Made by a program: the position numbers and the translations under genes. Shown piece after piece: positions 8,347-17,097 of a stretch of DNA of 64,000 nt (position 1 is its first letter; every line of letters begins with the position of its first letter). The stretch spans positions 1-64,000 of the forward strand of contig NZ_LMUM01000026.1 of the NCBI RefSeq assembly GCF_009765985.1. Reading direction: 5' to 3'. This DNA comes from Acidobacterium sp. S8. GTDB taxonomy: Bacteria > Acidobacteriota > Terriglobia > Terriglobales > Acidobacteriaceae. A model generated the notes under the pieces. It did not search any database and was not told the origin of the DNA. It was given only the letters and a program-made list of their open reading frames with translations.

Positions 8347-8371
8347 TTTTGATCAAAGGACGTGAGGGGCA

Positions 8372-9583
8372 ATGAGCGTGTCGTTAAAAGATGTGCAGGC
8401 AGCGCGACAGAGAACGCGCGAGTTTATCTATTGTTCTCCGGCACCGCATTCGGCGGCGCTGTCGGCGATGACCGGGCAGCAGGTTTTTTTAAAGCTCGAC
8501 AATCTGCAGCGTACGGGAGCGTTCAAAGAGCGGGGCGCTCTGAATAAGATTCTGATGCTTAGTGATGACGAAAGGCGGCGCGGCGTGATTGCGGCGAGCG
8601 CAGGAAATCATGCGCAGGCTGTGGCCTTTCATGCGACGCAGCGTGGCATCAGGGCGCGCATTGTGATGCCGCTGATGACGCCGCTGGTGAAGGTATCTTC
8701 TACCGAAGGATTTGGCGCGGAGGTAGTGCTACACGGCGCGAATTACGACGAGGCGTGTGCGGAGGCGCTGCTGCAGGGCGAGGCGGATGGCATGACGTTT
8801 CTGCATCCGTTTGACGATGCGGATGTGATTGCGGGGCAGGGAACGATTGGCCTTGAGCTGCTGGAACAGGTGCCGGATCTTGAAGCTGTTGTCGTTCCTA
8901 TTGGCGGCGGAGGGCTGATCAGCGGCGTGGCCTGCGCGATCAAGGAGAGCAATCCGAAGATTCGCGTAGTGGGGGTGCAGACGGAGAAGCTGCCTTCGAT
9001 GCTGCGCGCAACTGAGGCGGGAAAGACGGTCACGATTCCTGCGGAGGCTACGATTGCCGATGGCATTGCGGTAAGGCGGGCGGGTGAGCTGACGCTTCCG
9101 CTGGTGCAACGCTATGTGGATGAGATTGTGACCGTCGATGAAGAAGAAATCGCCAAGGCGATTCTTGTTCTGCTGGAGCGAGAGAAGACGCTGGCGGAGG
9201 GCGCAGGCGCGGTTGCGCTCGCGTCACTACTGCAGCATAAGACGTCGCTCGACGGACAGCGTACGGCAGTCCTGGTATGCGGTGGGAATATCGATGTGAG
9301 TTTGCTGGCGAAAATTATCGAGCGCGGCCTGGTGAAAGATGGACGGCATACACGGCTGCGGATCCATTTGACTGACAGGCCGGGATCGCTGCATCAGCTC
9401 ACAAAGATTATTGCGGATGCGCGCGCGAACATTGTGCAGACAGGGTATGACCGCGCGCACTATGGAGTGAACCTGGGCGATACGGTGATTGATTTCACCT
9501 TGGAGACGCGTGGGTATGAGCACAGCCGGGAAATCTCGGATGTGCTGACGGCGGCAGGCTACCGACATGAAAGGATTGAATAA
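8372..9583 (+). CDS. ilvA: Threonine ammonia-lyase (threonine dehydratase) with ACT domain
   Basis: A 403-residue fold-type II PLP enzyme converting threonine to 2-oxobutanoate, the first step toward isoleucine. K52 in RTGAFKERGALNK is the Schiff-base lysine; SAGNHAQAVA binds substrate and PIGGGGLISG binds the PLP phosphate. Residues from about 328 to the end form a single ACT-like domain (RLRIHLTDRPGSLHQLTKII). This matches the shorter single-ACT IlvA class rather than the 514-residue two-domain enterobacterial one. AGGGGC precedes the ATG. The Ile-rich attenuator upstream supports a biosynthetic rather than catabolic role. A second, ACT-less relative lies at 41171-42136. Confidence 0.93.
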   Translation: MSVSLKDVQAARQRTREFIYCSPAPHSAALSAMTGQQVFLKLDNLQRTGAFKERGALNKILMLSDDERRRGVIAASAGNHAQAVAFHATQRGIRARIVMPLMTPLVKVSSTEGFGAEVVLHGANYDEACAEALLQGEADGMTFLHPFDDADVIAGQGTIGLELLEQVPDLEAVVVPIGGGGLISGVACAIKESNPKIRVVGVQTEKLPSMLRATEAGKTVTIPAEATIADGIAVRRAGELTLPLVQRYVDEIVTVDEEEIAKAILVLLEREKTLAEGAGAVALASLLQHKTSLDGQRTAVLVCGGNIDVSLLAKIIERGLVKDGRHTRLRIHLTDRPGSLHQLTKIIADARANIVQTGYDRAHYGVNLGDTVIDFTLETRGYEHSREISDVLTAAGYRHERIE

Positions 9584-9640
9584 CAGGCGTAAAATAACTC
9601 TGGGCGCTTCACTCGGAACGAGGAGGCAGCTGAGGGTTTC

Positions 9641-11152
9641 ATGGCACATCTTGCTGAGGCGGCAGCAGATCAGCTGACGCTTGATCCTGAAAACTGGAAT
9701 GAACTGCGAGGGCTTGGCCATCGCATGCTCGACGATATGTTCGACCACATGGAAACGCTGCGCGAACAGCCTGCGTGGCAGCCTGTTCCTGAGCGGGTGC
9801 GGGAGGCTCTTGACGAGCCATTGCCACGTCAGCCGCAGGGTGAAGAGGCGGCGTATCGCGACTTTCTTCGCAACGTGCTGCCGTATTCGACGGGCAACCG
9901 CCACCCGCGTGCATGGGGATGGGTGCGCGGCAACGGCACTCCATTTGCGATGCTGGCGGAGATGCTGGCTGCGGGGATCAACACGCACGCGGGCGGAGGC
10001 CAGCAGGCGGCGACGCTGGTAGAAGAGCAGGTGATTGCGTGGTTCGCGCAGATCATGGGCTTCCCGCAAGATGCCAGCGGTATTCTGACCAGCGGCGGAA
10101 CCATGGCAAATGTGCTTGGACTTGCCGTGGCGCGGCATGCGAAGGCCGGGTTCGATGTGCGCGGCGAAGGACTACAGTCCGGGCATGCGAAGCTGACGGT
10201 GTATTGCTCGACGGAAACGCACATGTGGGCGCGCAAGGGCATGGAGTTTCTTGGGTTGGGGCGGGAGTCGCTGCGGCGAATTCCGGTCGATGCGGATTTC
10301 AGGATCGATACGGCGGCGCTGCAGAAGCAGCTGCAGGAAGATCGAGTTGCCGGGCTTCATCCGATTGCGCTGATTGCGAATGCTGGAACGGTAAATACGG
10401 GCGCGGTGGATGAGATGAAGGCGCTGGCAGAAATTTGCCGCGAAGAAGATCTCTGGCTACATGTGGATGGCGCATTCGGCGCGCTGCTGAAGTTGTCGCC
10501 GAAATATAAACATCTCGTGTCGGGTATGGAACTGGCGGATTCGCTGGCTTTCGATCTGCACAAGTGGATGTATCTTCCGTTTGAAATTGGCTGCCTACTG
10601 GTGCGCGATGGCGATGTACACAGGGCAACGTTTGCGGCACATGCGGATTATCTCGAAAAGGCTGACCGCGGAATGCTTGCCGGTGGGTTGTCGTTTGCCG
10701 ATCGCGGGATTGAGTTGTCGCGCGGGTTCAAGGCTCTGAAGGCCTGGATGTCGCTCAAGGCTTATGGGGTCGAGATGCATGGCGAGCTGATTGAGCAAAA
10801 CATGGAGCAGTCAGCGCATCTTGCGGCGCTGGTAGATCGGCATGCAGAGCTGGAGCGGATGGCTTCGCGGGTAATGAATCTTGTGTGCTTCCGGTATCGT
10901 CCGCGCGGGTGGTTTGAGCAGGATGCTTTGAACCAGCTTAATCGTGAGCTGGTGCTTCGACTGCAGGAGTCCGGGGAATTTGTCGTTTCCGGTACGCTGC
11001 TGGGTGGGGATTATGTGATTCGCGTTGCGAATACGAATCATCGCAGCCGTATGGAAGATTTTGATGCGCTGGTAGATTCGGTTGTGGCTGAAGGGCGACA
11101 GATTGCCGCTCAAGAAAAGCTCGCGGGAGATTCTTCGCTTCGCTCAGAATGA
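9641..11152 (+). CDS. Group II PLP-dependent decarboxylase (aromatic-L-amino-acid type)
   Basis: A 503-residue fold-type I PLP decarboxylase of the DOPA/tryptophan/tyrosine decarboxylase family. K308 in FDLHKWMYLP is the PLP lysine, D276 in HVDGAFG contacts the pyridine ring, and H194 in STETHMWARKG stacks on it. HPRAWGWVRGNG and THAGGGQQAATLVEEQV are typical N-terminal segments. Substrate cannot be fixed from sequence; aromatic amino acids are likeliest given the family, and histidine or glutamate are less likely. The gene follows ilvA by 57 bases and could be co-transcribed. The last codons (GDSSLRSE, then stop) are supplied by a dispersed repeat (11129-11155), so the natural C-terminus may have been altered. 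Confidence 0.88.
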   Translation: MAHLAEAAADQLTLDPENWNELRGLGHRMLDDMFDHMETLREQPAWQPVPERVREALDEPLPRQPQGEEAAYRDFLRNVLPYSTGNRHPRAWGWVRGNGTPFAMLAEMLAAGINTHAGGGQQAATLVEEQVIAWFAQIMGFPQDASGILTSGGTMANVLGLAVARHAKAGFDVRGEGLQSGHAKLTVYCSTETHMWARKGMEFLGLGRESLRRIPVDADFRIDTAALQKQLQEDRVAGLHPIALIANAGTVNTGAVDEMKALAEICREEDLWLHVDGAFGALLKLSPKYKHLVSGMELADSLAFDLHKWMYLPFEIGCLLVRDGDVHRATFAAHADYLEKADRGMLAGGLSFADRGIELSRGFKALKAWMSLKAYGVEMHGELIEQNMEQSAHLAALVDRHAELERMASRVMNLVCFRYRPRGWFEQDALNQLNRELVLRLQESGEFVVSGTLLGGDYVIRVANTNHRSRMEDFDALVDSVVAEGRQIAAQEKLAGDSSLRSE

Positions 11153-11155
11153 CGG
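11129..11155 (+). repeat. Dispersed repeat, family B half-element
   Basis: This 27-base copy reads GATTCTTCGCTTCGCTC then AGAATGACGG. It matches, with two substitutions, 22441-22467 and is the inverse of the left arm of the palindromic element at 48013-48098. It overlaps the end of the decarboxylase gene and contains its stop codon (11150-11152). Confidence 0.8.
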
Positions 11156-11182
11156 TAACTCCTCGCTGATGTAATGAAAAAT

Positions 11183-12193
11183 CTAGTGTTTGCCCGCTGG
11201 TTTTGGGCCGGTGGATTTGCGGATTACCAGCGTGGGCTGGATGGTGTATTCCGCGCCCTTTGTGGCTCCGGTTTGATAGGTGTTGTAGAGGGCGCGAAAG
11301 GCCAGCTTTGCGATCTCCTGGCGGGAAAGACGCACGGTGGTGAGCGCTGGCTGGGTGAAGGCGCTTAGTTCAATGTCATCGAAGCCAACGATAGAAATGT
11401 CCTGTGGGATGTGCAGGCCGCGCTCGAAGACCGCACCCATGGCGCCGATGGCAGTCATATCGTTTGAGGCGATGACGGCGGTTGGATGCGCCTTGTGATC
11501 AAGCAGTCTGGACATGGCTTCGTGGCCACCGTCAGTGCGGTGATTTCCCTGTTCGACAAATTGCAGGTCGAGCTTAAGATTGTTGCGCTTGAGCGCATTG
11601 ATGAAGGCGCGTTTACGAATGCGGGCAGATGCGAGAGACATGGGACCGGCGATGAAGCCGATTGTTTTGTGTCCCAGGCTGATAAGGTGATCGACGGCAG
11701 CGTCGATGCCGGCAGCATAATCGACGAGGATGTTGCTGATGCCTTTCTGCGGGGTGGCATTATCGAGGAAGGCCAGCGGAATTTTGCGGCTGTTGAATTC
11801 GTCAATGAGGTGCTCGGCGATTTCTGAAGTCATGATGGCGACACCATCGACCTTTCGCTGCAGCATGCGGCTGACACAGACTTCCATGCGATGCGGGTCG
11901 TAGTTGGTATTGGCAATCAACACTTCCTGTCCGTACTGCACAGCGATGTCTTCGAAGCTTTTTACCAGCTCAGGGAAGAAGGGATTGGTGATGTCGGAGA
12001 TGATGAGCCCATACAGGCTGCTGCGGCCCGATCCCAGGGCGCGCGCGTTGGTATTGGGGTAGAACTTCAGTGTTTCGATAGCTTTGCGGACACGCTCGGC
12101 GGTTTCGGGAGTGACCTTATCGGACCCATTGATGGTGCGGGAGACAGTGGCGGTGGATACCTTGGCGAGCCGGGCAACTTCCTTAATATTCAT
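11183..12193 (-). CDS. LacI/GalR-family transcriptional regulator
   Basis: A 336-residue sugar-responsive repressor. The N-terminal helix-turn-helix (MNIKEVARLAKVSTATVSRTING, given here as positions 1-23) is followed by the hinge helix, and residues from about 60 form a periplasmic-binding-protein-like sensor (YGLIISDITNPFFPELV, then SIVGFDDIELSAFTQPALTT). The start at 12193 is chosen because residue 1 begins the canonical LacI helix-turn-helix and AGGAC precedes it; the frame runs open further upstream to 12541 but that part is not LacI-like. It is divergent from a secreted glycosidase gene, with a LacI-type operator between them, so it probably controls that gene in response to a sugar from its substrate. 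Confidence 0.95.
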   Translation of the reverse strand: MNIKEVARLAKVSTATVSRTINGSDKVTPETAERVRKAIETLKFYPNTNARALGSGRSSLYGLIISDITNPFFPELVKSFEDIAVQYGQEVLIANTNYDPHRMEVCVSRMLQRKVDGVAIMTSEIAEHLIDEFNSRKIPLAFLDNATPQKGISNILVDYAAGIDAAVDHLISLGHKTIGFIAGPMSLASARIRKRAFINALKRNNLKLDLQFVEQGNHRTDGGHEAMSRLLDHKAHPTAVIASNDMTAIGAMGAVFERGLHIPQDISIVGFDDIELSAFTQPALTTVRLSRQEIAKLAFRALYNTYQTGATKGAEYTIQPTLVIRKSTGPKPAGKH

Positions 12194-12328
12194 GTCTGTC
12201 CTGAAGTTTGGAACGAAAAAGAAATATATCAGTTCAGTAGTTAAGTGATTTTCGCAGGTTCGCCGACGGAGTGAAAGGGAATGCTTGCTTGTGAGGTATA
12301 GCGCGGGCGGTAGATAGATCGATAGACA

Positions 12329-12343
12329 TTGTAAGCGCTTCCA
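12329..12343. promoter_or_regulatory. LacI-family operator candidate
   Basis: TTGTAAGCGCTTCCA contains the perfect 8-base palindrome AAGCGCTT (12333-12340) centred on CG, the classic LacI/GalR half-site geometry, with near-symmetric flanks. It lies between the divergent LacI gene and the glycosidase, 35 bases before the glycosidase start. Confidence 0.65.
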
Positions 12344-12377
12344 TTTATGATCTTGCCAATCTTGAGGAGGGTTTGTT

Positions 12378-13517
12378 TTGACTGATCGATTTCGCCTGTC
12401 GGGCTTGCTTGTTGTCATTCTTGGATTTGCGGCTGTGCTGCCCTTGCATGCCCAGAGATGGTCCGAGGAGAAGGCGAATGCCTGGTACGCGCAGCAGGGC
12501 TGGCCGGTTGGCAGCAACTTCATTCCTTCCGACGCGATCAATCAGCTAGAGATGTGGCAGGCGGAGACATTTCATCCCGAAGAAATAGACAAGGAACTGG
12601 GATGGGCACAAAGCATCGGCATGACGACGATGCGGGTCTTTCTGCACGATCTGCTCTGGCAGCAGGATGCGGCAGGATTTCAGAAGCGGATCGATACTTT
12701 TCTGACGATTGCGGACAAGCACCATATTAAGCCGGTTCTGGTGCTCTTCGATTCGTGCTGGGACCCGAACCCGAAGCTTGGACCGCAGCATCCGCCAATT
12801 CCCGGCGTGCATAACTCGGGATGGGTACAGAGTCCGGGTGAGAAGGCGTTGCAGGACAAGGCGGAATATCCGCGGCTGAAAACGTATGTAGAAGGCGTGA
12901 TCGGCGCGTTTGCGAATGACAAGCGGATTCTGGCGTGGGACTTGTGGAACGAGCCGAGCAATGGCAACAACAGCTCTTATGGGAAAGACGATCCCAAGGA
13001 CAAAGGTGCCCTCGTTCGTGCTTTGCTTCCGCAGGTGTTTTCATGGGCGAGGGCGGAGCATCCGATTCAGCCGTTGACGAGCGGTGTATGGACAGGAGAC
13101 TGGTCGTCGCTCGACAAGATGGATGCTATGTCGCGCATCCAGATTGCAGAGTCGGACGTGATCTCATTTCATAATTACGGCTGGCCGGAAGAATTTGAGC
13201 AGCATATAAAGTGGCTGGAGCAATTCCACCGGCCCATCATTTGCACGGAGTATATGGCGCGGGGAGCGGGCAGCACCTTCGACACGATTCTGCCGATTGC
13301 GAAGAAGTATCATGTGGCGGCAATTAACTGGGGATTTGTTGCGGGCAAGACGCAGACCTATCTTCCTTGGGATTCGTGGCAGAGGCCTTATGTTCTGCAA
13401 CAGCCTACGGTCTGGTTCCATGATGTATTTCACGAGGATGGCAAGCCATACCGCGAAGCTGAGATACAACTGATTCGCAAGCTTACGAGTGAGGCCGCGG
13501 CTGCGGGAGGCCAGTAG
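12378..13517 (+). CDS. Secreted clan GH-A glycoside hydrolase (GH5-like)
   Basis: A 379-residue protein with a cleavable signal peptide (about residues 1-25, ending LPLHAQ) and a single (beta/alpha)8-type catalytic domain. Likely catalytic glutamates of clan GH-A are E192 (acid/base, in AWDLWNEPSNG) and E291 (nucleophile, in PIICTEYMARG). Substrate is unknown; the family includes mannanases, xylanases and glucanases. The start is a TTG at 12378, eight bases after GAGGAGGG; no better ATG exists. A LacI-type operator lies just upstream and a LacI gene is divergent, which supports sugar-controlled expression. A hairpin with T-rich tail follows at 13576. Confidence 0.85.
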   Translation: MTDRFRLSGLLVVILGFAAVLPLHAQRWSEEKANAWYAQQGWPVGSNFIPSDAINQLEMWQAETFHPEEIDKELGWAQSIGMTTMRVFLHDLLWQQDAAGFQKRIDTFLTIADKHHIKPVLVLFDSCWDPNPKLGPQHPPIPGVHNSGWVQSPGEKALQDKAEYPRLKTYVEGVIGAFANDKRILAWDLWNEPSNGNNSSYGKDDPKDKGALVRALLPQVFSWARAEHPIQPLTSGVWTGDWSSLDKMDAMSRIQIAESDVISFHNYGWPEEFEQHIKWLEQFHRPIICTEYMARGAGSTFDTILPIAKKYHVAAINWGFVAGKTQTYLPWDSWQRPYVLQQPTVWFHDVFHEDGKPYREAEIQLIRKLTSEAAAAGGQ

Positions 13518-13543
13518 ACCTGCGAATCTGCTATATTCAGGCC

Positions 13544-15421
13544 GTGTCCCTCTGCAACAAAAAACATCTTTCGTGCAAAGGGGGCTGTGTGTCTGCAGCC
13601 CTTTTGTTTTGCTCCTTAACGGCTTCCGCCTTGTTTGGGCAGGCACCTCCACAGCAGGATCAGCAGCCGATGGGAGGCAACAGTACGGGCGGCGTGCACG
13701 CGGCTGTGCATGACTCGGAAAACCGGCCGATTACGGCGGGCGGCTTTGTCGACAGCGGCCCGATTGTCTTTCAGGATGTGAGCAAAGAGGCGGGGCTGAC
13801 AACGTGGCGCCACCAGATGGGCGTGCCGAATAAGCAATTCATTATTGAAACGAATGGGTCGGGCGTTGGACTGATTGACTACGACAACGACGGCTGGCTC
13901 GATATCTACCTGGTGAATGGTTCGACGTACGATGCCGAGTCGGGCAAGGCTGCAGCGCCACATGCTGCGCTCTTTCATAACAATCACGATGGGACCTTTA
14001 CCAACGTTGCGGAGAAGGCCGGCGTCACGAATGACCGCTGGGGCTTCGGTGTGGCAATTGGCGATTATGACAACGATGGCTGGCCGGATATCTTTGTGGG
14101 GAATTTCGGGAAGAACCGGCTGTACCACAACAATCATGACGGCACGTTTACCGACGTTGCGGAGAAGGCGGGCGTCACGCTGGGCAACTGGTCTACGGGC
14201 GCAAGCTTTGGTGATTATGACGGCGACGGGCGGCTCGATCTGTTTGTGCCGGGCTACATTCATTATGACATTGCCAGTCCGCCGGTGCCCGGAACGAAGG
14301 CGGTTGCCTTTGCCGGATGCCACTTCCGCGGTGTGGAGACAATGTGCGGGCCGCGCGGGCTGCAAGGCGAGCACGATCACCTCTTCCACAACAACGGCGA
14401 TGGCACGTTTACCGATGTGAGCGTGAAGGCGGGTGTTACCGATCCGAATGCGTATTACGGATTTACTTCGATCTTTGCCGATTTGAACAATGACGGCAAG
14501 GTGGATTTGATTGTTGCCGACGATTCGACGCCGAACTATCTGTACATCAACAAGGGCGATGGCACGTTTGAAGATGACAGTTATGCTTCAGGATTTGCGC
14601 TGAACCAGGATGGACGCGAGATTGCGGGTATGGGGCTTAGCGTGGGCGATTATCAGAACAATGGCCTATTGGATATTGTCGCCACAGATTTTTCTGATGA
14701 CTACAAAGTCCTCTTTCACAATGATGGCGATGCAAATTTTACGGATGTGAGCTATCACGCAGGCATCGCGCAGGAAGGAATTCCTTTTCTAGGCTGGGGT
14801 GTTGGTTTTCTCGACTACGACAATGATGGCTGGAAAGACATCCTGATGGTGAATGGGCATGTCTATCCACAGGTGGACAAATATGACTGGGGCACGAGCT
14901 TTGCCCAGCGCCCGCTGCTGTATCACAACCTTGAGGGTAAGAAGTTTGCCTATGTTCCGCCGGTAAAGGGAACAGGCCTTGCCGATGTGGTTGCGGGGCG
15001 CGGTGCTGCGTTTGGCGATCTGTTCAATGATGGCAAGATCGATGTAGTCATCAATGTGATGGATGATCATCCGGTGCTGCTGCGCAATGTGAATGCGGAT
15101 ACGCATCACTGGGTCGAGATGAAATTGATTGGCGGACCAAAGGGTCCGCGCGATGCTGTGGGTACGGCGGTGTATCTGACTGCTGGCGGCGTGAAGCGGC
15201 GCGATGATGTGTTAAGCGGTGGAAGCTATATTTCTTCGAACGATCAGCGCGTGCATTTTGGTTTGGGTGATCTGACGAAGGTGGACCAGGTGGAGATTCA
15301 CTGGGCCGGTGGACCGGTGGAGAAGGTCGCGCTGCCGAATATCGATCGCATTTATACGATCGAGCAAGGCAAAGGGGTCGTTGGCGAGCTATGCACCGGC
15401 TGCGACAAGAAAGCAAAATGA
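13544..15421 (+). CDS. FG-GAP/VCBS repeat protein with C-terminal ASPIC/UnbV domain (CRTAC1-like), first copy
   Basis: A 625-residue exported protein. An N-terminal signal (KKHLSCK, then a hydrophobic run ending ALFGQA) leads into at least seven FG-GAP-type beta-propeller motifs of the DYDNDGWLDIY kind, with Asp-rich calcium-binding-like loops. The C-terminal 100 residues (HHWVEMKLIGG to SNDQRVHFGLGD) form an ASPIC/UnbV domain. The role is not established; related proteins are abundant in acidobacteria and sit at the cell surface or in the periplasm. The start is ambiguous: GTG 13544 gives a positively charged n-region, while GTG 13589 has the better Shine-Dalgarno (AAAGGGGG) but lacks the charge. 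A terminator-like hairpin overlaps this region. A paralogue follows immediately, overlapping by four bases. Confidence 0.85.
   Translation: MSLCNKKHLSCKGGCVSAALLFCSLTASALFGQAPPQQDQQPMGGNSTGGVHAAVHDSENRPITAGGFVDSGPIVFQDVSKEAGLTTWRHQMGVPNKQFIIETNGSGVGLIDYDNDGWLDIYLVNGSTYDAESGKAAAPHAALFHNNHDGTFTNVAEKAGVTNDRWGFGVAIGDYDNDGWPDIFVGNFGKNRLYHNNHDGTFTDVAEKAGVTLGNWSTGASFGDYDGDGRLDLFVPGYIHYDIASPPVPGTKAVAFAGCHFRGVETMCGPRGLQGEHDHLFHNNGDGTFTDVSVKAGVTDPNAYYGFTSIFADLNNDGKVDLIVADDSTPNYLYINKGDGTFEDDSYASGFALNQDGREIAGMGLSVGDYQNNGLLDIVATDFSDDYKVLFHNDGDANFTDVSYHAGIAQEGIPFLGWGVGFLDYDNDGWKDILMVNGHVYPQVDKYDWGTSFAQRPLLYHNLEGKKFAYVPPVKGTGLADVVAGRGAAFGDLFNDGKIDVVINVMDDHPVLLRNVNADTHHWVEMKLIGGPKGPRDAVGTAVYLTAGGVKRRDDVLSGGSYISSNDQRVHFGLGDLTKVDQVEIHWAGGPVEKVALPNIDRIYTIEQGKGVVGELCTGCDKKAK
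13576..13610 (+). terminator. Terminator-like hairpin overlapping the start of the first FG-GAP gene
   Basis: CAAAGGGGGCTG (13576-13587) can pair with CAGCCCTTTTG (13596-13606), with wobbles, and is followed by TTTT. It would terminate the glycosidase transcript. However it lies within the predicted 5' end of the next gene and contains its best Shine-Dalgarno. Confidence 0.5.
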
Positions 15422-17097
15422 TGCGTAGCCGGTTTCTCTGGGTTTTGTTGATGCTGCCGGTCTTTTGCCGCGCGCAGAACACTGCTGCGGTTCCTGGTCA
15501 ATTTGTCGAGGTGACGGATGCGGTGGGCGTTCACTTTCTGCACCAGGCTCCGCATACTTCAAAAAAATATCTGATTGAGACGATGGGTTCGGGTGTCGCG
15601 CTTTTCGATTACGACAACGACGGGCGGCTCGATCTGTTTCTTGTGAATGGCGCGCCTTTCAGCGATCCCACGGCGAAGGGAACGATTCCGCAAAAGACCG
15701 GACCGCAGTATTGGAACCGTCTCTATCACCAGAAGGCTGACGGCACCTTTGAAGATGTGACGGAGAAGGCCGGGCTGCAGGGCGTGGGCTACGGCATGGG
15801 CGTGGCTGCGGGCGATTATGACAATGATGGCCGCGAAGACCTGTATGTGACGGCTTACGGTGGCAACAAGCTTTATCACAACAATGGCGATGGAACGTTT
15901 AGCGATGTGACCGCGAAGGCTGGTGTAGCCGGGAGTGGGTGGTCAACGAGCGCGGCATGGGTTGACCTCGATGGTGATGGGTTTCTCGATCTGGTGGTGC
16001 TGCGCTATATCCAGTGGGACTGGGATGATCTCTGGTGCGGTGAGCATCGCGAAGGGTTTCGCGGGTATTGCCATCCTGATGTGTTTCAGCCGATATCGAT
16101 GCTTGTGTATCACAACAACGGCAACGGGACATTCACGGAAGAGGCGCACAAGTTGGGCCTGGATAAGCCAGCCAAGGCTCTGGGTATCGCAATTGCTGAC
16201 TACGATCACGACGGGCATCCGGATATTTTTATCGCTAACGATTCGATGGTGGAGTATCTCTTTCACAACAAAGGCGATGGAACGTTTGAGGAGGTCGGAC
16301 TCGACACGGAGGTCGCTGTCGATGGCGAGGGCCGCACATATGCGGGTATGGGCGTCGACTTCTCTGATTACAACAACGACGGGTTGCCCGATGTTGTGGT
16401 GACGAATCTGGCGAACCAGAAGTATGCGCTCTATCAGAACAGCGGGGATGGGTCGTTTACTTACTCGAGTTATACGTCGGGCGTTGCGGGGATGACGCTG
16501 TTGCATTCGGGATGGGGTATTCGTTTCCTCGACTATGACAATGACGGATACAAAGACCTGCTGATTGCGCAGGGGCACGATCTCGACACGATTGAGAAGA
16601 CCTTTCCGCAGCTGCATTATCGTGAGCCGATTCTGCTGGCGCACAACGAGGGTGGCAAGAAGTTTGTAGATGTCTCGGCTACTTCAGGCGAAGTGTTTAC
16701 CAAGCGCTGGGTCGGGCGAGGCATGGCTATCGGCGACATCAATAACGACGGGCTACTCGATGCTGTGATTACCGAAAATGGCGGCCCCGCGCATGTCCTG
16801 CTGAACAAGACCAAGACCGATAATCACTGGCTTGGCATCAAGCTGGTTGGGCATAAGAGCAACCGCGATGGTATCGGTGCCGTCATCAAGATTACGACTT
16901 CCGCCGGGCCGCAGTGGCAGACGGTGACGACCAGCGTTGGCTATCTTTCTTCGAGCGATCCTCGCGCGCATTTTGGATTGGGCAAAGATGCTGCTGCGCA
17001 GACGGTTGAGATTCGGTGGCCCAGTGGGATTGTGCAGACGCTTAAGGATGTGAAGGGCGATGCGTATGTCACAGTGGATGAAGCTGCCACTAAATAG
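15418..17097 (+). CDS. FG-GAP/VCBS repeat protein with C-terminal ASPIC/UnbV domain (CRTAC1-like), second copy
   Basis: A 559-residue paralogue of the preceding protein: signal peptide (MMRSRFLWVLLMLPVFCRAQ), then FG-GAP motifs such as LFDYDNDGRLDLFLVNG, AAGDYDNDGREDLYV, WVDLDGDGFLDLVVL and AIADYDHDGHPDIFI, and an ASPIC/UnbV domain (DNHWLGIKLVGHKSNRDGIG to DPRAHFGLGK) near the end. The ATG at 15418 overlaps the upstream stop as ATGATG, so the pair forms an operon. An in-frame ATG at 15391 lies inside the first gene and would spoil the signal peptide. The two proteins probably work together at the envelope, but the function is unknown. The 3' end overlaps the convergent glycosyltransferase remnant by eight bases. 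Confidence 0.87.
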   Translation: MMRSRFLWVLLMLPVFCRAQNTAAVPGQFVEVTDAVGVHFLHQAPHTSKKYLIETMGSGVALFDYDNDGRLDLFLVNGAPFSDPTAKGTIPQKTGPQYWNRLYHQKADGTFEDVTEKAGLQGVGYGMGVAAGDYDNDGREDLYVTAYGGNKLYHNNGDGTFSDVTAKAGVAGSGWSTSAAWVDLDGDGFLDLVVLRYIQWDWDDLWCGEHREGFRGYCHPDVFQPISMLVYHNNGNGTFTEEAHKLGLDKPAKALGIAIADYDHDGHPDIFIANDSMVEYLFHNKGDGTFEEVGLDTEVAVDGEGRTYAGMGVDFSDYNNDGLPDVVVTNLANQKYALYQNSGDGSFTYSSYTSGVAGMTLLHSGWGIRFLDYDNDGYKDLLIAQGHDLDTIEKTFPQLHYREPILLAHNEGGKKFVDVSATSGEVFTKRWVGRGMAIGDINNDGLLDAVITENGGPAHVLLNKTKTDNHWLGIKLVGHKSNRDGIGAVIKITTSAGPQWQTVTTSVGYLSSSDPRAHFGLGKDAAAQTVEIRWPSGIVQTLKDVKGDAYVTVDEAATK

